Shown here: positions 52,802 to 60,555 of the stretch, one piece after another | How the letters are laid out: each line of letters starts with the position of its first letter | Numbering within the stretch: position 1 is the first letter of the stretch | NCBI RefSeq assembly: GCF_000725625.1 | Contig: NZ_JOHS01000033.1 | Span: forward strand, 18,571-82,570 | Direction of reading: 5' to 3' | DNA: 64,000 bases | DNA from: Streptomyces sp. NRRL F-6676 | Lineage (GTDB): Bacteria; Actinomycetota; Actinomycetes; Streptomycetales; Streptomycetaceae | The notes under the pieces: generated by a model | Seen by the model: the letters and a program-made list of their open reading frames with translations, nothing else | Databases searched by the model: none | What the model was told of the DNA's origin: nothing | Position numbers and translations under genes: made by a program

Positions 52802-54765
52802 GCCCGGCCACGCCGGGGGTCGGCACAGGGCGCGCCGGCACCGGAACCCGCACGTCCGGCGTCGGTTGTTCCCGGGCCGCACACCCGCCCCCCGCCCCCA
52901 CGGGCATCGGCGCCCGGGCCACGGGGCTCGACGGCGCCCCCTCCCGTCCTGGCGCCGTGGCTGTCCCCGCCCGTCCCCCCGCCGGGGCCGTGCGCCCCGC
53001 CGGTGTCTCTGCGGGTACCCGTGTCCGGACCGCGAGTCCAGGCGGCGCCCGGATCCACGCCGTCGGAAGCTTCCGCACCCGCCCCGACGCCCTCTCCGCA
53101 CGCCTCGGCGCCGGAGCCAAGCCCACCGGAGCCACGCGGCTGGGCCGCACCCCCGCCAGCGGCACCGCCGAAGCCGTGTGTCCCGACGCCGTGGTCCCGC
53201 ACCTCGGTGCCGGGGCCCTGCGGCTCGGGGCCGGAGGCCTGCACCTCGGTGCTGGGGCCCTGCGGCTCGGTGCCGGGGCCTTGCGGCTCGGTGCCGGGGT
53301 CGTGCACCTCGGTGCCGGGGCCGGGGCCTGCCGGGGCCGCCGCGGGTATCCGTGGCGGCGGACCGGCGTCCGGGCCCGGCCCAGACAGCAGCGGCAGCGG
53401 ATCCGCCGGCTGGAGGTCGGCGTCCTCCGCCCGGAACGTACGTACCCGCCCCGGCGCCGACTGCGGCGTCTCGAACCGTACGGTGACTCGCCCCAGCCCG
53501 CTGCCCTGCACCCACCCGGGCCCGAGTTCGGCGTGCGTCACGTCCTGCCCGGGCCGCCAGTGCCGCTCCGCCGCCCCGGCGGCCTCCCCGCGCACCGCGT
53601 CGTCGTCCGCTCCCGGCGGCGCCCCGCCGGGTTCCCCGGGCCCCGCGTCCCGCCCCGTTTCCTCCGACGGCACGGCAGTCCTCCCGGCCTCCAGATGCGC
53701 CTGCGCGAACAGGTCCTCCTGCGTGTAGTCGGCGAGCCCGCTGACCCCGACGCCGAGCAGCCGTACGCCACCGGTCGTGTCCACCGACTCCAGCAGCCGC
53801 CCGGCCGCCTCGCGCACCACCGCCGGGTCGTCCGTGGGCCCGCGCAGGGTCTCGGAGCGGGTCAGCGTGGAGAAGTCGTACCGCCGCACCTTCAGCACGA
53901 TGGTGCGCCCCGAGAGCCCCGCCTCCCGCAGCCGCCGTACGCACCGCTCCGCGAGCCGCGTCACCTCCGTACGGACCCGCACCCGGTCGTGGATGTCCAC
54001 GTCGTACGTGTCCTCCACGGAGACCGACTTCGTGTCCCGCTCGGCCACCACCGGCCGTTCGTCGCGCGCGAGCGCCATGGCGTACAGCGACTGTCCGTGC
54101 GCCTTGCCGAGGAGCCGGACCAGCTCCGCCTCCCCGGCCTCGGCGATCTCCTCGACGGTGGTGATCCCGCCGCGCCGCAGATGGTCCCCGGTGGCGGGGC
54201 CGACGCCGGGCAGGGTGCGCACCGACATCGGGCCGAGCAGGGCCCGTTCGGTGCCTGGCCGGATCATCACCAGGCCGTCCGGCTTGGCCTGTTCGGAGCC
54301 GATCTTGGCGAGCATCTTGGAAGCGGCCAGCCCGACCGAGCCCGTCAGCCCGGTGACCGCCTTGATGTCCGCACGCAGCTTGACCCCGGCCAGCCGCGCC
54401 GACTCCTCGTCCCAGGCGACTCCGCCGGCCTCCAGGTCGACGAAGGCCTCGTCCAGGCTGAGCGGCTCCACCAGCGGTGACAGGGCGCGCAGCAGCCCCA
54501 TGACCTGGTCGCTGATGGCGCGGTAGAAGCCGAAGCGGGGCACCAGGTAGGCGGCGTGGGGGGCGAGCCGCCGCGCCTGCCCCATGGGCATCGCCGAGTG
54601 GACCCCGAAGACCCGCGCCTCGTAGGAGGCCGTGGCCACCACCCCGCGCGGCCCGAGGCCGCCCACGACGACGGCCTTTCCGCGCAGGCTGGGTTTGGCT
54701 GCCTGCTCCGCCGAGGCGTAGAAGGCATCCATGTCGAGATGCAGGATCGTGGGCGCGCTTCGCAC
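52648..54765 (-). CDS. dinB: DNA polymerase IV (Y family) with long repetitive C-terminal extension
   Basis: The 705-residue protein begins RSAPTILHLDMDAFYASAEQ, with the catalytic aspartate of the Y-family motif I; SYEARVFGVHSAMPMGQA and PLSLDEAFVDLE are motifs II and III, and GVGPATGDHLRRGGITTVEEI and TKSVSVEDTYDVD cover the helix-hairpin-helix and little-finger parts. Residues after about 470 form a Pro/Gly/Glu-rich extension of about 235 residues with heptad repeats (GTEPQGP type). Most DinB proteins end near 350-470. The extension has no known domain. The 3' end overlaps the PRC gene by 154 bases. Confidence 0.88.
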   Translation of the reverse strand: MRSAPTILHLDMDAFYASAEQAAKPSLRGKAVVVGGLGPRGVVATASYEARVFGVHSAMPMGQARRLAPHAAYLVPRFGFYRAISDQVMGLLRALSPLVEPLSLDEAFVDLEAGGVAWDEESARLAGVKLRADIKAVTGLTGSVGLAASKMLAKIGSEQAKPDGLVMIRPGTERALLGPMSVRTLPGVGPATGDHLRRGGITTVEEIAEAGEAELVRLLGKAHGQSLYAMALARDERPVVAERDTKSVSVEDTYDVDIHDRVRVRTEVTRLAERCVRRLREAGLSGRTIVLKVRRYDFSTLTRSETLRGPTDDPAVVREAAGRLLESVDTTGGVRLLGVGVSGLADYTQEDLFAQAHLEAGRTAVPSEETGRDAGPGEPGGAPPGADDDAVRGEAAGAAERHWRPGQDVTHAELGPGWVQGSGLGRVTVRFETPQSAPGRVRTFRAEDADLQPADPLPLLSGPGPDAGPPPRIPAAAPAGPGPGTEVHDPGTEPQGPGTEPQGPSTEVQASGPEPQGPGTEVRDHGVGTHGFGGAAGGGAAQPRGSGGLGSGAEACGEGVGAGAEASDGVDPGAAWTRGPDTGTRRDTGGAHGPGGGTGGDSHGARTGGGAVEPRGPGADARGGGGRVCGPGTTDAGRAGSGAGAPCADPRRGRAQDASSVPASSSVGAGRAPSAPSPTSAPSLPPATRPNEWSGAGGEAAASSP
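53194..53319 (-). repeat. 21-bp tandem repeat, 6 units, coding heptads in DinB
   Basis: Six 21-bp units code on the minus strand for PGTEVHD, PGTEPQG, PGTEPQG, PSTEVQA, SGPEPQG and PGTEVRD. The unit is a multiple of three and variants are conservative, so the repeat appears translated. Confidence 0.85.
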
Positions 54766-54892
54766 ATCTCCGATGCTGCACCACACCACTGACAACACGA
54801 ACCGACGACGCGGGAACACGAACGGCCCGCGTCCCGCCGGGCGCCCGGGAGACCCTCGGACCACGCCGGTCGGCGGTACTCCCGCCGCGGCC

Positions 54893-55573
54893 TCAGACCG
54901 CCCGGTTCCGGCGCCGCGCCAGCTCGTCCGCCGGGTGCGCCCCCACCAGCGTCTCGCCCGTGTCGACGCGTTCCCCGTGCAGTTGGGAGAGGGCCCCCTC
55001 GACGTCCCGCCAGACCACTCCCACGGCGATGCCGAAGATGCCCTGCCCGCCCTGGAGCAGCGCGTGCACCTCGTCGGGCGACGTGCACTCGTAGACCGTC
55101 GCCCCGTCGCTCATCAGCGTCACGCGCTCGAGGTCCCGCAGCCCCTGTTCCCGCAGGTGCTGGACGGCGGTGCGGATGTTCTGGAGGGAGACCCCGGTGT
55201 CGAGGAAACGTTTGACGATCTTCAGCACGACGACGTCGCGGAAGCTGTACAGCCGCTGGCTGCCCGAACCGTGCGCGGGCCGCACGCTCGGTTCGACGAG
55301 CCCGGTCCGGGCCCAGTAGTCCAGCTGGCGGTAGGTGATACCGGCGGCGGCGCAGGCCGTGGGCCCGCGGTAGCCGATCCGCTCCGCCGGGTCGGCCGGG
55401 CCGGCCGGACCCGCGGCGTCGGCCGGGGCGGCGGAAACGGCCTGACCGTGCGGCACCGGCAGAGGGCGCGACGGCGCGTGGCCGGGCGCACCGGCGCGAA
55501 GCACATACCGGCCGCTCTCCCCCGGAATGCGTCCGGGGGCACCCCCAGCCGTACCGTCGCCGCTGCTTCTCAC
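54893..55573 (-). CDS. MerR-family regulator (Rv1830-like position)
   Basis: The 226-residue protein has a long Ala/Gly/Pro N-terminal part (residues 1-65) followed by a MerR winged helix: RIGYRGPTACAAAGITYRQLDYWARTGLVEPS, ending with the coil VVVLKIVKRFLDTGVSLQNIR. The C-terminal part (HALLQGGQGIFGIAVGVVWRDVEGAL) is unlike metal-sensing MerR proteins and looks like a different effector domain. GTG 55573 has GGAGGT upstream. It begins a block whose order matches M. tuberculosis Rv1830 to Rv1822. Confidence 0.85.
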   Translation of the reverse strand: MRSSGDGTAGGAPGRIPGESGRYVLRAGAPGHAPSRPLPVPHGQAVSAAPADAAGPAGPADPAERIGYRGPTACAAAGITYRQLDYWARTGLVEPSVRPAHGSGSQRLYSFRDVVVLKIVKRFLDTGVSLQNIRTAVQHLREQGLRDLERVTLMSDGATVYECTSPDEVHALLQGGQGIFGIAVGVVWRDVEGALSQLHGERVDTGETLVGAHPADELARRRNRAV

Positions 55574-55794
55574 GCCGACCTCCGTCCTTGACCTGCCTTC
55601 TCGACGGTAGGCAGTCACCAGGGGTGCGTCAACGATCGCCACACTCGGCACGCCGAGTGATAATCACCCTGGGAGTGGTTTCCCGTGCCCTTCCGCGGGG
55701 AAAGGCTAGTCGAATGCCCTTGTGCGCCTTTCGTGCGCCGTCATGCGCCCCCTGTGCGCGGGGGCGGCAGGGCCTCTCGCGGAACCCGACGGGA

Positions 55795-56268
55795 TCACTG
55801 GCTGCTGGTGCCAAAGTCCTCGGGCGAGATCTGGTCGAGGAACTCGCGGAACTTCTCGACCTCGTCCTCCTGCTCGTCCGGGATGGCGATGCCCGCGTCG
55901 TCGAGCACGCCGTCGCTCCCGTAGATCGGGGTGCCGGTGCGCAGGGCCAGCGCTATGGCGTCGGACGGCCGCGCGCTCACCTCGACCCCGCTGGCGAACA
56001 CCAGCTCCGCGTAGAAGACGCCGTCACGCAGATCCGTGATGCGCACCTCCGTGAGCTCCTGGCCGACGGCTTCCAGCACGTCCTTGAACAGGTCGTGGGT
56101 CAGCGGCCGCGCGGGGGCCATGCCCTGCTGGGCGAAGGCGATCGCCGTCGCCTCCCCGGGGCCGATCCAGATGGGGAGGTAGCGGTCGCCCCCCACTTCA
56201 CGCAGGAGCACGATCGGCTGGTTGGAGGGCATTTCGACCCGGACACCTACGACATCGAGCTCGTTCAC
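55795..56268 (-). CDS. Bifunctional nuclease family protein (DUF151)
   Basis: The 157-residue protein matches the DUF151/bifunctional nuclease family: MNELDVVGVRVEMPSNQPIVLLRE and RYLPIWIGPGEATAIAFAQQG are the conserved N-terminal blocks, and SARPSDAIALALRTGTPIY the C-terminal block. It ends in an acidic tail (EQEDEVEKFREFLDQISPEDF). Plant members have RNase and DNase activity; the bacterial role is unknown. It lies between two MerR genes in a block kept from mycobacteria to streptomycetes. Confidence 0.9.
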   Translation of the reverse strand: MNELDVVGVRVEMPSNQPIVLLREVGGDRYLPIWIGPGEATAIAFAQQGMAPARPLTHDLFKDVLEAVGQELTEVRITDLRDGVFYAELVFASGVEVSARPSDAIALALRTGTPIYGSDGVLDDAGIAIPDEQEDEVEKFREFLDQISPEDFGTSSQ

Positions 56269-56395
56269 ACAGCAACCCTAGGCCGACGGCGGGACGTTTG
56301 GGTAGTCGAGGCGGGATCGGGGCGGGTATCCGCCCTCGGCGAACAGCGGGCCGTGACGCCGCTCACGGCAGGCGCACGGCGGGCCCGCGGCCGGG

Positions 56396-57151
56396 TCAGG
56401 GCAGGCGTATGCCCAGCGCCGTCTGCACCAGCGCGGCGTGGAGTTTCACCGCGAGACCGGCCAATTCCTTCGTACGCGCTTCCGCGTGCGCCCTGGTCTG
56501 CGGATTGCGGTGGCGCCGCAGCGGGGCCACCACCTGGTCGACCAGGCCGGCCTCGCGGTCGGCGGCGGCCTTCATCACCCGCAGGTGCCGCGGCTCGATG
56601 CCGAACCGGCCCAGCTCCACCACCAGAGTGGCGACGGTGGCGGCCTCCGCGTCGTACGTACCGTCCGGCAGCGGCGCGAGCAGCCCGTACGACTCCCACT
56701 CCGTCAGCTGCTCCTCGGCGATCCCCGCAGCGGCGAGCAGCTCCTCGCGGCCGAGACGGGCGGCGGCGGGCGGCTCCGGCTCGGCGAGCAGGTCCTCCAG
56801 CCGCTCCCCGTCACCGGCCTCGCGCGGCCGGCCCGGGAACGGGATGCGGACCTCCTCGCCGCGTTCGCGGGCGTCGAGGTGTTCGCGGATCACCTTCAGC
56901 GGCAGATAGTGGTCCCGCTGCATCCGCAGGACGTGCCCGAGGCGCTCGACGTCACCGGCGGTGAACTTGCGGTACCCGGACGGGGTCCGCTGCGGCTCGA
57001 CGAGCCCCTCCGCCTCCAGAAACCGGATCTTGGAGACGGTGACCTCGGGGAACTCCTCGCGCAGCACGGTCAGCACCGTGCCGATGCTCATCAGCCCGCG
57101 GTCCGCGGCGGCGGTGCCGCCGCCGGCACCGCCACTCGGTGTGTGAGGCAT
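56396..57151 (-). CDS. ftsR: MerR-family regulator, FtsR type (Rv1828-like)
   Basis: The 251-residue protein has a MerR helix-turn-helix (MSIGTVLTVLREEFPEVTVSKIRFLEAEGL, PSGYRKFTAGDVERL) from about residue 21, and a long C-terminal part with a repeated helical motif (REELLAAAGIAEEQLTEWESYGLL, which resembles a second wing). Its place directly after the FHA gene matches Rv1828 and the Corynebacterium FtsR, which controls ftsZ. The symbol is by this synteny and sequence pattern. Its effector is unknown. Confidence 0.78.
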   Translation of the reverse strand: MPHTPSGGAGGGTAAADRGLMSIGTVLTVLREEFPEVTVSKIRFLEAEGLVEPQRTPSGYRKFTAGDVERLGHVLRMQRDHYLPLKVIREHLDARERGEEVRIPFPGRPREAGDGERLEDLLAEPEPPAAARLGREELLAAAGIAEEQLTEWESYGLLAPLPDGTYDAEAATVATLVVELGRFGIEPRHLRVMKAAADREAGLVDQVVAPLRRHRNPQTRAHAEARTKELAGLAVKLHAALVQTALGIRLP

Positions 57152-57194
57152 GGGCCTTCCCCGGTCTCTCCCCGGGCCCGGGGCCCGGGGAGGC

Positions 57195-58022
57195 TCAGAT
57201 GCCCCGCTGGCTCGCGTAGAAGACCAGCCGGTACTTGCCGATCTGCACCTCGTCGCCGTTGGCGAGCGCGACCTGGTCGATCCGCTCACGGTTGACGTAG
57301 GTGCCGTTGAGGCTGCCGACGTCGGCGACCGTGAACGTGCCCTCCGGCGTGCGGCGGAACTCCACATGGCGACGCGAGACCGTCACGTCGTCCAGGAAGA
57401 TGTCGCTCTGCGGGTGGCGGCCCGCCGTGGTCAGCTCGCTGTCGAGCAGGAAGCGGCTGCCCGAGTTGGGACCCCGGCGCACCACCAGCAGCGCCGAGCC
57501 GAGCGGCAGCGCGTCGACCGCGGCCTGCGCCTCGGGCGACAACGTCGGCATCTGCGTCTGACCGGTGGTCTCGGCGTCGTAGGCCTCGAGACCGGAGATG
57601 GAGATCGTGGACGTCGTCTCCGACGGACGCTCCGGGACCGCGCCGGCCCGCAGCGGCGCGCCGCAGTTGGAGCAGAAGCGGCTGTTCTCCGCGTTGCGGT
57701 TGCCGCACCTCGTACACACCAGGGCCGACATGGACGGATCCTCCTGCCGCGGCTGCCCACCAGGGGCTTGGGACGCGTACGGGCCGGCGCCGAAGCCGCC
57801 ACCCGCACCTGAGGTCGACGGATCCCCGAAACCTATGCGTCCGGAAGCGGCAGGGTCAACAGACGACGCGCCCTGACCTCCCGAAACGCCACCGCCCTGA
57901 CCCGCGACCTGGTCGCGGAAGAGCGGACGCTCCGCTTCCTGCGGCTGTGCGCGATGACGGGCGGTCGCGTTGTCCCTGCCCTCTCGCGCGCTCTTGCCGA
58001 ACAACTTCGCAAACAACTTCAC
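57195..58022 (-). CDS. garA: FHA-domain protein, GarA/OdhI type, with zinc ribbon
   Basis: The product has 275 residues from GTG 58022. A Gly-rich N-terminal part (residues 1-97) is followed by a zinc ribbon (Cys103, 106, 117, 120), an ETTS motif at 135-138 and an FHA domain at about 178-272 (AGRHPQSDIFLDDVTVSRRHVEF, SLNGTYVNRE). In mycobacterial GarA and corynebacterial OdhI the ETTS threonines are phosphorylated by Ser/Thr kinases, and the phosphorylated form releases 2-oxoglutarate dehydrogenase. The motif and gene order (Rv1827) support the same role. ATG 57731 with a strong AGGAGG would give a 178-residue form starting at the zinc ribbon. Confidence 0.85.
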   Translation of the reverse strand: MKLFAKLFGKSAREGRDNATARHRAQPQEAERPLFRDQVAGQGGGVSGGQGASSVDPAASGRIGFGDPSTSGAGGGFGAGPYASQAPGGQPRQEDPSMSALVCTRCGNRNAENSRFCSNCGAPLRAGAVPERPSETTSTISISGLEAYDAETTGQTQMPTLSPEAQAAVDALPLGSALLVVRRGPNSGSRFLLDSELTTAGRHPQSDIFLDDVTVSRRHVEFRRTPEGTFTVADVGSLNGTYVNRERIDQVALANGDEVQIGKYRLVFYASQRGI

Positions 58023-58212
58023 GGGCGATTCCCCTTGACCGAAACAGACCCGCCCGTGGGGCAGGACGAACCCTGATTGAACACACCGGTCGACCCGGAC
58101 ATCCTCACAACGTCCGTATCCACCAGACAGTTTCCACCACGCACCCGCCATTCGGTGCGTCGACCCCCCGCAAGCTCATGCCCTCGCCGCACGGTCCCCA
58201 TGCGCCCCCGCC

Positions 58213-59163
58213 TCACTGCGAGGTCGACCGAGCGTAGTCAGGCCGCTCCGCGGCTCGCAAGGCGTCCACAACGATCTTCGTCGAACGCTCCACGGTGACC
58301 GTGGCCTGCTCCTTCTCCAGGGTCTGCACCACGCCTCCGGGGATGTTGAGCGCCGGCTCGAGGTCCTGCGGCTTGCCGATGACCTTGAAACGATAGGGAC
58401 CGTTGATCTTGTTCCCGTCGACGGCGATCCCCTTGCCCGAGTCCGAGAGATAGGTGTCGGCGACCACCCGGACGTCGTCGACCTGGATGGCCTCCGCGCC
58501 CGCCGCACGCAGCTCCTGGATCGCGTCGAGCAGCATGTCCGCCTCGACCGTCCCCTTCGTGTCCTCGATGGTCATGGTGATGCCGGGTCCCCGCGCGGCC
58601 ACCGTGCCCGCCAGGATGCCGAGTTGCTTCTCCTTCTCGGCCGTCTGCTTGCGCGCCTCCTCCGCCTGGTCCGAGCTGTTCTCCAGCTCGGTCCGCTGGT
58701 CCTCGAGACCCTGCTTCTCGTCCTCAAGACGCTGCGTGCGGTCGTCGAGTTCATCGAGGATACGGACCAGGTCCTCCTGGCGGGCGCCGCGCAGCGCGCT
58801 GTCGCTGTCGCTGTTGGAGGCGACCTGGACGGCGAGGCCGAAGCCGAGGCCGAACAGGAGCAGCGCCACGATGAGTTGCGCGCGGGTCAGCCGCGGCGGC
58901 CAGAGCCCCTTGAGCAGCCGCTGACGGCCCGTCAGCGACGGCTCGCCGCCCTTGCCTCCGCCGTCGCCCCGTCCGGGCTCCGGGGGCCGCCCGGCCCGCT
59001 GGGACGGTGGTGAGTACCGGGCAGGACCGCTCTCGGCCGGTACCGGACGGACCTCCTGGGGCAGTTCCGCGCGCAGGTGGTGCGGAGCGGCGCCCCGGAC
59101 CTCGCGCGGCGCGCCACCGCCGGTGTCGCGGCTCTTGTCGCTCTTGTCGCTGTCGTCGTGCAT
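58213..59163 (-). CDS. DUF881 membrane-anchored protein (Rv1825-like)
   Basis: The 316-residue product has a charged cytoplasmic head, one membrane helix (TRAQLIVALLLFGLGFGLAVQV, about residues 95-117), a coiled coil (ELDDRTQRLEDEKQGLEDQ through KQTAEKEKQLGI) and a DUF881 domain (GPGITMTIEDTKGTVEADMLLDAIQELRAAGAEAIQVDD). Function unknown. ATG 59163 has GAGG just upstream; GTG 59172 is also in frame. It follows the small basic protein gene with a 5-base gap and is part of one operon. Confidence 0.88.
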   Translation of the reverse strand: MHDDSDKSDKSRDTGGGAPREVRGAAPHHLRAELPQEVRPVPAESGPARYSPPSQRAGRPPEPGRGDGGGKGGEPSLTGRQRLLKGLWPPRLTRAQLIVALLLFGLGFGLAVQVASNSDSDSALRGARQEDLVRILDELDDRTQRLEDEKQGLEDQRTELENSSDQAEEARKQTAEKEKQLGILAGTVAARGPGITMTIEDTKGTVEADMLLDAIQELRAAGAEAIQVDDVRVVADTYLSDSGKGIAVDGNKINGPYRFKVIGKPQDLEPALNIPGGVVQTLEKEQATVTVERSTKIVVDALRAAERPDYARSTSQ

Positions 59164-59168
59164 CGGCC

Positions 59169-59501
59169 TCACGCCCGGAAGACGTGCCGGCGGATCGCGG
59201 CGGCGTTGGAGAAGATGCGGATGCCGAGGACGACCACGACGCCCGTGGAGAGCTGCGCCCCCACGCCCAGCTTGTCGCCCAGGAAGACGATCAGCGCGGC
59301 GACGACCACGTTCGACAGGAACGACACCACGAAGACCTTGTCGTCGAAGATGCCGTCGAGCATGGCCCGCAACCCGCCGAACACGGCGTCCAGCGCGGCG
59401 ACGACCGCGATGGGCAGATACGGCTCGACGGCAGCCGGCACCTCGGGCCGGACCAACAGGCCGGCCACGACTCCCACGACGAGGCCCAGTACGGCGATCA
59501 C
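59169..59501 (-). CDS. Small basic membrane protein (DUF1290, Rv1824-like)
   Basis: The 110-residue protein has three or four membrane helices (VIAVLGLVVGVVAGLLV, LPIAVVAALDAVFGGLRAML, KVFVVSFLSNVVVAALIVFLGD, and TGVVVVLGIRIFSNAAAIRRH) and few loops. It is the conserved small membrane partner of the two DUF881 proteins. Its GTG at 59501 overlaps the stop of the upstream DUF881 gene by four bases, behind GGAAGGG. Role unknown; the conserved trio suggests an envelope complex. Confidence 0.88.
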   Translation of the reverse strand: MIAVLGLVVGVVAGLLVRPEVPAAVEPYLPIAVVAALDAVFGGLRAMLDGIFDDKVFVVSFLSNVVVAALIVFLGDKLGVGAQLSTGVVVVLGIRIFSNAAAIRRHVFRA

Positions 59502-60424
59502 GATGTGCCCTTCCCGGTGTTCTTGGTGCTCGGTTCCGCGTTCTTGGTGCTCGGCTGCGCTGTTCTCACGATCACGCTCGGCGCCGCGGGCAGCCGGAGG
59601 TCCTTCTGTGTGGAGATGGCCGTCCGGATCCCGTAGTTCTCCTGGAGGGCATGCAGATACAGCCCGTCGGCGCTGTCCTGGAACCTGCGGCTCAGCCGCT
59701 CGCCGTCCCCCACCGCGAGCACCGTGTACGGCGGCACCAGCGGCCTGTTGTCGACGAGTATCGCGTCCCCGGCCGCCCTGATCGCGGAAAGCGCCGTCAG
59801 ACGCTGCCCGTTGACGGTGATCGCCTCCGCGCCCGACTGCCACAGCCCGTTGACCACGCGCTGCATGTCGCGGTCGCGGATGCGCCCGGTGTCGGAGAAG
59901 CCGGAGGTCTGACGCGGGTCCCCGTTGCCGCCGCCGGAGGCCTCCTTGGCGTCGTTCACGACGAGCTTGACGCCGGGGCCGTGCACTTCGACGGCGCCCG
60001 ACAGGATGCCCACCAGTTCGGCCCCGTCACCGCCGCCGCTGGACTTCAGTGCCTGCCGCTGCCGGTCGCCCACGTCGTCCCGCAGGGCGTCGACCTTGGT
60101 CTCCAGCTTGTCCGCCGCGTCGGTCTCCCGGTCGATGCGGTCGATGAGCTCCTGGCGCTCCTTGGCGACCGTGGGGGCGGCGACCCGTGCCTGGGCCGCG
60201 CCGACGGTCACGACCAGTGCCGCGAGGACCAGTCCGGCCGCGAGCCCCAGCCGGGCCCGCACCGTCTTCGGCATGCCGCCGGCGCCCTCGGCCCGCCTCC
60301 GGGCGGCGGCCTCGGCATAGCCGTCGTCGAGACTGTGGTCCATGACGTTGGTGAGCAACGACATGGAGGCGTCCGGACGCGAGGGACGCGTCACTGTCCG
60401 CCGAACGGGGGGTGGCTGCGGCAT
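59498..60424 (-). CDS. DUF881 membrane-anchored protein (Rv1823-like)
   Basis: The 308-residue protein has a membrane helix at about residues 55-80 (ARLGLAAGLVLAALVVTVGAA), a coiled coil (KERQELIDRIDRETDAADKLETKVDALRDDV) and a DUF881 domain (GPGVKLVVNDAKEA, VNGLWQSGAEAITVNGQRLTALSAIRAAGDAILVDN). The start is ATG 60424, with ATG 60433 possible. It shares its layout with the DUF881 protein two genes on; they are paralogs. Its stop overlaps the small-protein gene. Confidence 0.88.
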   Translation of the reverse strand: MPQPPPVRRTVTRPSRPDASMSLLTNVMDHSLDDGYAEAAARRRAEGAGGMPKTVRARLGLAAGLVLAALVVTVGAAQARVAAPTVAKERQELIDRIDRETDAADKLETKVDALRDDVGDRQRQALKSSGGGDGAELVGILSGAVEVHGPGVKLVVNDAKEASGGGNGDPRQTSGFSDTGRIRDRDMQRVVNGLWQSGAEAITVNGQRLTALSAIRAAGDAILVDNRPLVPPYTVLAVGDGERLSRRFQDSADGLYLHALQENYGIRTAISTQKDLRLPAAPSVIVRTAQPSTKNAEPSTKNTGKGTS

Positions 60425-60555
60425 GCCGCACATCGTCGCACGTCGTCCGCCGTACCTCCGAATGGCCCCGCCCGCGTGCCGGACAGGCCCCCTTGGGGGC
60501 ACTTGTCCGGCACGCGCGCGTGGCCGTGCGGTACGTCCTCACGTCCTCCGGCGGG

